This document shows, piece after piece, positions 22,775 through 24,566 of a DNA stretch of 24,566 nt (within the stretch, counting starts at the first letter, position 1; each line of letters starts with the position of its first letter). The position numbers and the translations under genes were made by a program. The notes under the pieces were generated by a model that had not been told where the DNA came from, did no database searches, and saw nothing but the letters and a program-made list of their open reading frames with translations. Source of the DNA: M269 sp964625615 (GTDB taxonomy: Bacteria > Pseudomonadota > Gammaproteobacteria > Enterobacterales > Alteromonadaceae); contig CAZVDU010000057.1 in assembly GCA_964625615.1 (NCBI GenBank), forward strand, positions 1-24,566, given 5' to 3'.

Positions 22775-23989
22775 ATGAAAATAACAAAAAGAACGCTCCT
22801 TTTTTCTCTATTTATTCTCGTGCTGGGTATCGCTTTTTTAAACATCAAGTCGATTCATCGGCTATATAAAGTCGTCACACTCTACGATGAAGATAAGATT
22901 GTTGATAACTTTATCAGCATGCATGAGTTTTTCTCGTTTACGACACTCAACGCATCGAGTTCTCCTGTTTCATTGCCTGTAGCAATCACTGACTTACCGG
23001 TTCATTTTGAATTTAACAGCGAAGAGATAACGCTGACTGACTTCATTGAACAGAACAGAACAACAGGCTTGCTTGTTATTAAAGATGGCAAGATTGTGCA
23101 TGAGCAATATCGCTTAGGGTTCAATAAAGATAAGCAGCATATATCCTGGTCGATGGCTAAGTCGTTTATCTCGGCGTTATTCGGTATTGCGTTAGATGAA
23201 GGGCACATTAAGAGTATCGAACAAACGGTAACCGACTACGTACCTGAGCTTAAGGGGTCAGGTTACGACAATGTGCGGATTAAAGATGTCTTGCAGATGT
23301 CGTCAGGGGTTAAGTTCAATGAAGATTACGGCGACTTTTATTCTGATATTAATCGTTTTGGGCGGACTATCGCGCTTGGCAAGTCGCTTGATGAATTTGC
23401 GGCGACATTGACGAGGGAAAGAGAGCCGGGTACTTATCATCACTATGTCAGTATTGATACGCAAGTCCTAGGCATGATCTTGACGCGGGCAACCGGTGTT
23501 TCTTTAACTCAGTATCTGCAAGAGAAAATCTGGGATCCGATGGGGATGGAGAACGACGCTTACTGGTTGAGTGATGACTTTGGTATGGAGCTAGCTCTAG
23601 GTGGGCTTAACGTGAGTCTAAGAGATTATGCCAAATTTGGCATGATGTTCTTGCAGCAGGGAATGTGGCAAGGTCAGCAGATTGTGCCCAAAGAGTGGGT
23701 TGTAGACTCTACGACGGCTGATGCACCGCATTTGCAACCCGGTGCGGATAATCCATTGTCTGGCTCGACTCACGGTTATGGCTTTCAGTGGTGGTTGCCG
23801 GTAGGGCGAGATGATGAGTTCAATGCTCAGGGGATCTATAATCAGTTTATTTTCATCGACCCTGACCTGAAGCTAGTGATTGCAAATACCAGTGCTAATC
23901 ATTTATACAATGATAAAAGTCATCAATGGAATGCCAAACACATGGCTATGTTCAGGGCCATATCGTCTCATTTTAAGGATAGTCAATAG
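22775..23989 (+). CDS. Membrane-anchored serine hydrolase, class C beta-lactamase fold
   Basis: From the ATG at 22775 the product has 404 residues. One hydrophobic segment (residues about 8-24) suggests an uncleaved anchor or signal, placing the enzyme in the periplasm. The catalytic Ser-x-x-Lys is SMAK (Ser126, Lys129) and the second motif is Tyr-Val-Ser in GTYHHYVSIDTQ (Tyr224). The segments GLLVIKDGKIVHEQY, VLQMSSGVKFNEDYG and HGYGFQWWLP are usual in the family COG1680 (AmpC-like hydrolases and esterases, including 6-aminohexanoate-dimer hydrolase-like enzymes). The substrate cannot be told; antibiotic resistance should not be assumed. AGGG 7 bases before this ATG favours it over a TTG at 22769. 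A perfect TTGACA stands at 22681-22686, but I find no good -10 with it. Confidence 0.9.
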   Translation: MKITKRTLLFSLFILVLGIAFLNIKSIHRLYKVVTLYDEDKIVDNFISMHEFFSFTTLNASSSPVSLPVAITDLPVHFEFNSEEITLTDFIEQNRTTGLLVIKDGKIVHEQYRLGFNKDKQHISWSMAKSFISALFGIALDEGHIKSIEQTVTDYVPELKGSGYDNVRIKDVLQMSSGVKFNEDYGDFYSDINRFGRTIALGKSLDEFAATLTREREPGTYHHYVSIDTQVLGMILTRATGVSLTQYLQEKIWDPMGMENDAYWLSDDFGMELALGGLNVSLRDYAKFGMMFLQQGMWQGQQIVPKEWVVDSTTADAPHLQPGADNPLSGSTHGYGFQWWLPVGRDDEFNAQGIYNQFIFIDPDLKLVIANTSANHLYNDKSHQWNAKHMAMFRAISSHFKDSQ

Positions 23990-24014
23990 GTATTTAGCGC
24001 TTGCTTGAACCAGT

Positions 24015-24044
24015 TTATGCGTATCAAGTCAGTGATACGCATAA
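24015..24044. repeat. Perfect 12-bp inverted repeat between serine hydrolase gene and rpsF promoter
   Basis: TTATGCGTATCA (24015-24026) and TGATACGCATAA (24033-24044) are exact complements around a 6-base loop AGTCAG. The stem starts 25 bases after the hydrolase stop and ends 6 bases before the rpsF -35 box. No T run follows on either strand, so it may be a terminator lacking the usual tail or a protein-binding site. Confidence 0.85.
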
Positions 24045-24050
24045 TAACGC

Positions 24051-24079
24051 TTGCTCACTAACCAACACTTACGTATAAT
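24051..24079 (+). promoter_or_regulatory. Sigma-70 promoter of rpsF
   Basis: TTGCTC (24051-24056) and a perfect TATAAT (24074-24079) are separated by exactly 17 bases. The discriminator that follows, TCGCGCCC, is GC-rich as in stringently controlled ribosomal promoters, suggesting ppGpp control. The start point should be near 24085. Confidence 0.82.
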
Positions 24080-24084
24080 TCGCG

Positions 24085-24172
24085 CCCTCAAATCAGCCGA
24101 TAATTAATTTTAGTTCCTTGTCTCAAGCAGTTTGGCTGTGCTGTAAAAGACTACAACCCGTAAGGAGCACTT
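24085..24172 (+). promoter_or_regulatory. rpsF leader, possible S6:S18 autoregulatory element
   Basis: The predicted leader of about 88 bases can form a stem from TAGTT (24111-24115) with GACTA (24149-24153), enclosing a small hairpin CAG-TTTGG-CTG (24128-24138). It keeps a CCG triplet (24158-24160) just before the AAGGAG (24162-24167). A CCG-containing structure in front of rpsF is known as the binding site of the S6:S18 protein complex in many bacteria. The pairing shown here is my own drawing and is not a covariance match. Confidence 0.42.
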
Positions 24173-24566
24173 ATGCGACATTACGAAATTGTATTTATGG
24201 CTCACCCAGATCAAAGTGAGCAAGTTCCTGGTATGATCGAGCGTTATACAGACATCATCACTAAAGATGGTGGTTCTATCCAACGTTTAGAAGACTGGGG
24301 CCGTCGTCAGTTGGCTTACCCAATTGAAAAAATTCACAAAGCACACTACGTGTTAATCAATGCTGAAGCATCTTCAGAAGCTATCGAAGAATTAGAAACA
24401 GCCTTCCGTTTTAACGACGTTGTTTTGCGTAACCTTGTTATGCGCACTAAAGGTCCTGTTACTGAGCCTTCGCCAATGGCTAAAGAAGAGCGTCGCGATG
24501 ACCGTAGACGTGATGAGAAACCAGCTGCTGAAGCACCTGCTGCCGAAAAACCGGCTCCAGCTGCTG
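24173..24566 (+). CDS. rpsF: Ribosomal protein S6 (3' end cut by window edge)
   Basis: From the ATG at 24173 the frame stays open for 131 codons to the window end. It reads MRHYEIVFMAHPDQSEQV, with DWGRRQLAYPIEKIHKAHYVL and RFNDVVLRNLVMRTK, the core of bacterial S6 in the small subunit platform, where it pairs with S18. After residue 100 comes a charged and Ala/Pro-rich tail (RRDDRRRDEKP, then repeats of APAAEKPAPAA), the low-complexity C-terminal extension common in gammaproteobacteria. AAGGAG is 5 bases before the ATG. rpsR would be expected next, outside the window. Confidence 0.96.
   Translation, partial: MRHYEIVFMAHPDQSEQVPGMIERYTDIITKDGGSIQRLEDWGRRQLAYPIEKIHKAHYVLINAEASSEAIEELETAFRFNDVVLRNLVMRTKGPVTEPSPMAKEERRDDRRRDEKPAAEAPAAEKPAPAA

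Noticed and set aside
22775..23989. Serine hydrolase called an antibiotic-resistance beta-lactamase
   Set aside because: Ser-x-x-Lys and Tyr-x-Ser are shared by many esterases and peptidases of COG1680; nothing marks it as AmpC.

Overview
The window looks like part of the chromosome of a marine-type gammaproteobacterium, probably Oceanospirillales-like. That is inferred from moderately AT-rich DNA, a glucosylglycerate (compatible solute) operon, and the conserved gammaproteobacterial neighbourhoods yggS/proC/yggT beside pilT/pilU and rsmE/gshB/yqgE/ruvX. No transposase, integrase, tRNA, rRNA or CRISPR array was seen. A run of exactly 100 N (15449-15548) marks a scaffold join, so true spacing there is unknown.

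Left part (1-8308). A minus-strand operon reads D-glycerate 3-kinase, then an HAD phosphoglycosyl-glycerate phosphatase, then glucosyl-3-phosphoglycerate synthase (cut by the window edge). Together these would turn glycerate into 3-phosphoglycerate and then glucosylglycerate. Next comes a sensory/redox group: a histidine kinase with a degenerate receiver-like N-terminus, transcribed divergently from a short BLUF blue-light sensor, and a periplasmic protein fusing a haem-c motif (CTSCH) to a Vgb-like beta-propeller. A YegD-type Hsp70 homologue and a Kelch-repeat lipoprotein with a TTG start follow.

Middle (8309-14632). The 320-base interval 8309-8628 has no gene for a protein. It holds six consecutive inverted repeats on the plus strand, ending in a textbook Rho-independent terminator with no plus-strand ORF in front of it, which makes it a candidate small RNA. 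The minus-strand operon yggS-proC-yggT-DUF4426-SDR lies head to head with the plus-strand pilT-pilU-DUF2007/zinc-ribbon group; only about 30 bases separate yggS and pilT.

Around the gap (14633-17472). On the left is a PEP-CTERM exported protein with a possible sigma-54 promoter. On the right is a small plus-strand cassette: a DUF6916-like protein, an MdpB/phage-tail-collar protein and a GNAT acetyltransferase. Its function is not known to me.

Right part (17473-24566). On the minus strand are rsmE, a GAF histidine kinase without a nearby response regulator, gshB, yqgE, ruvX and a TlpA-like thioredoxin. On the plus strand are a membrane-anchored serine hydrolase of the beta-lactamase class C fold and, after a 12-bp perfect inverted repeat and a very good sigma-70 promoter, the start of rpsF (ribosomal protein S6) with a possible S6:S18 autoregulatory leader. 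The strongest candidates for something undescribed are the structured RNA at 8441-8621, the BLUF/kinase pair and the DUF6916-MdpB-GNAT cassette.
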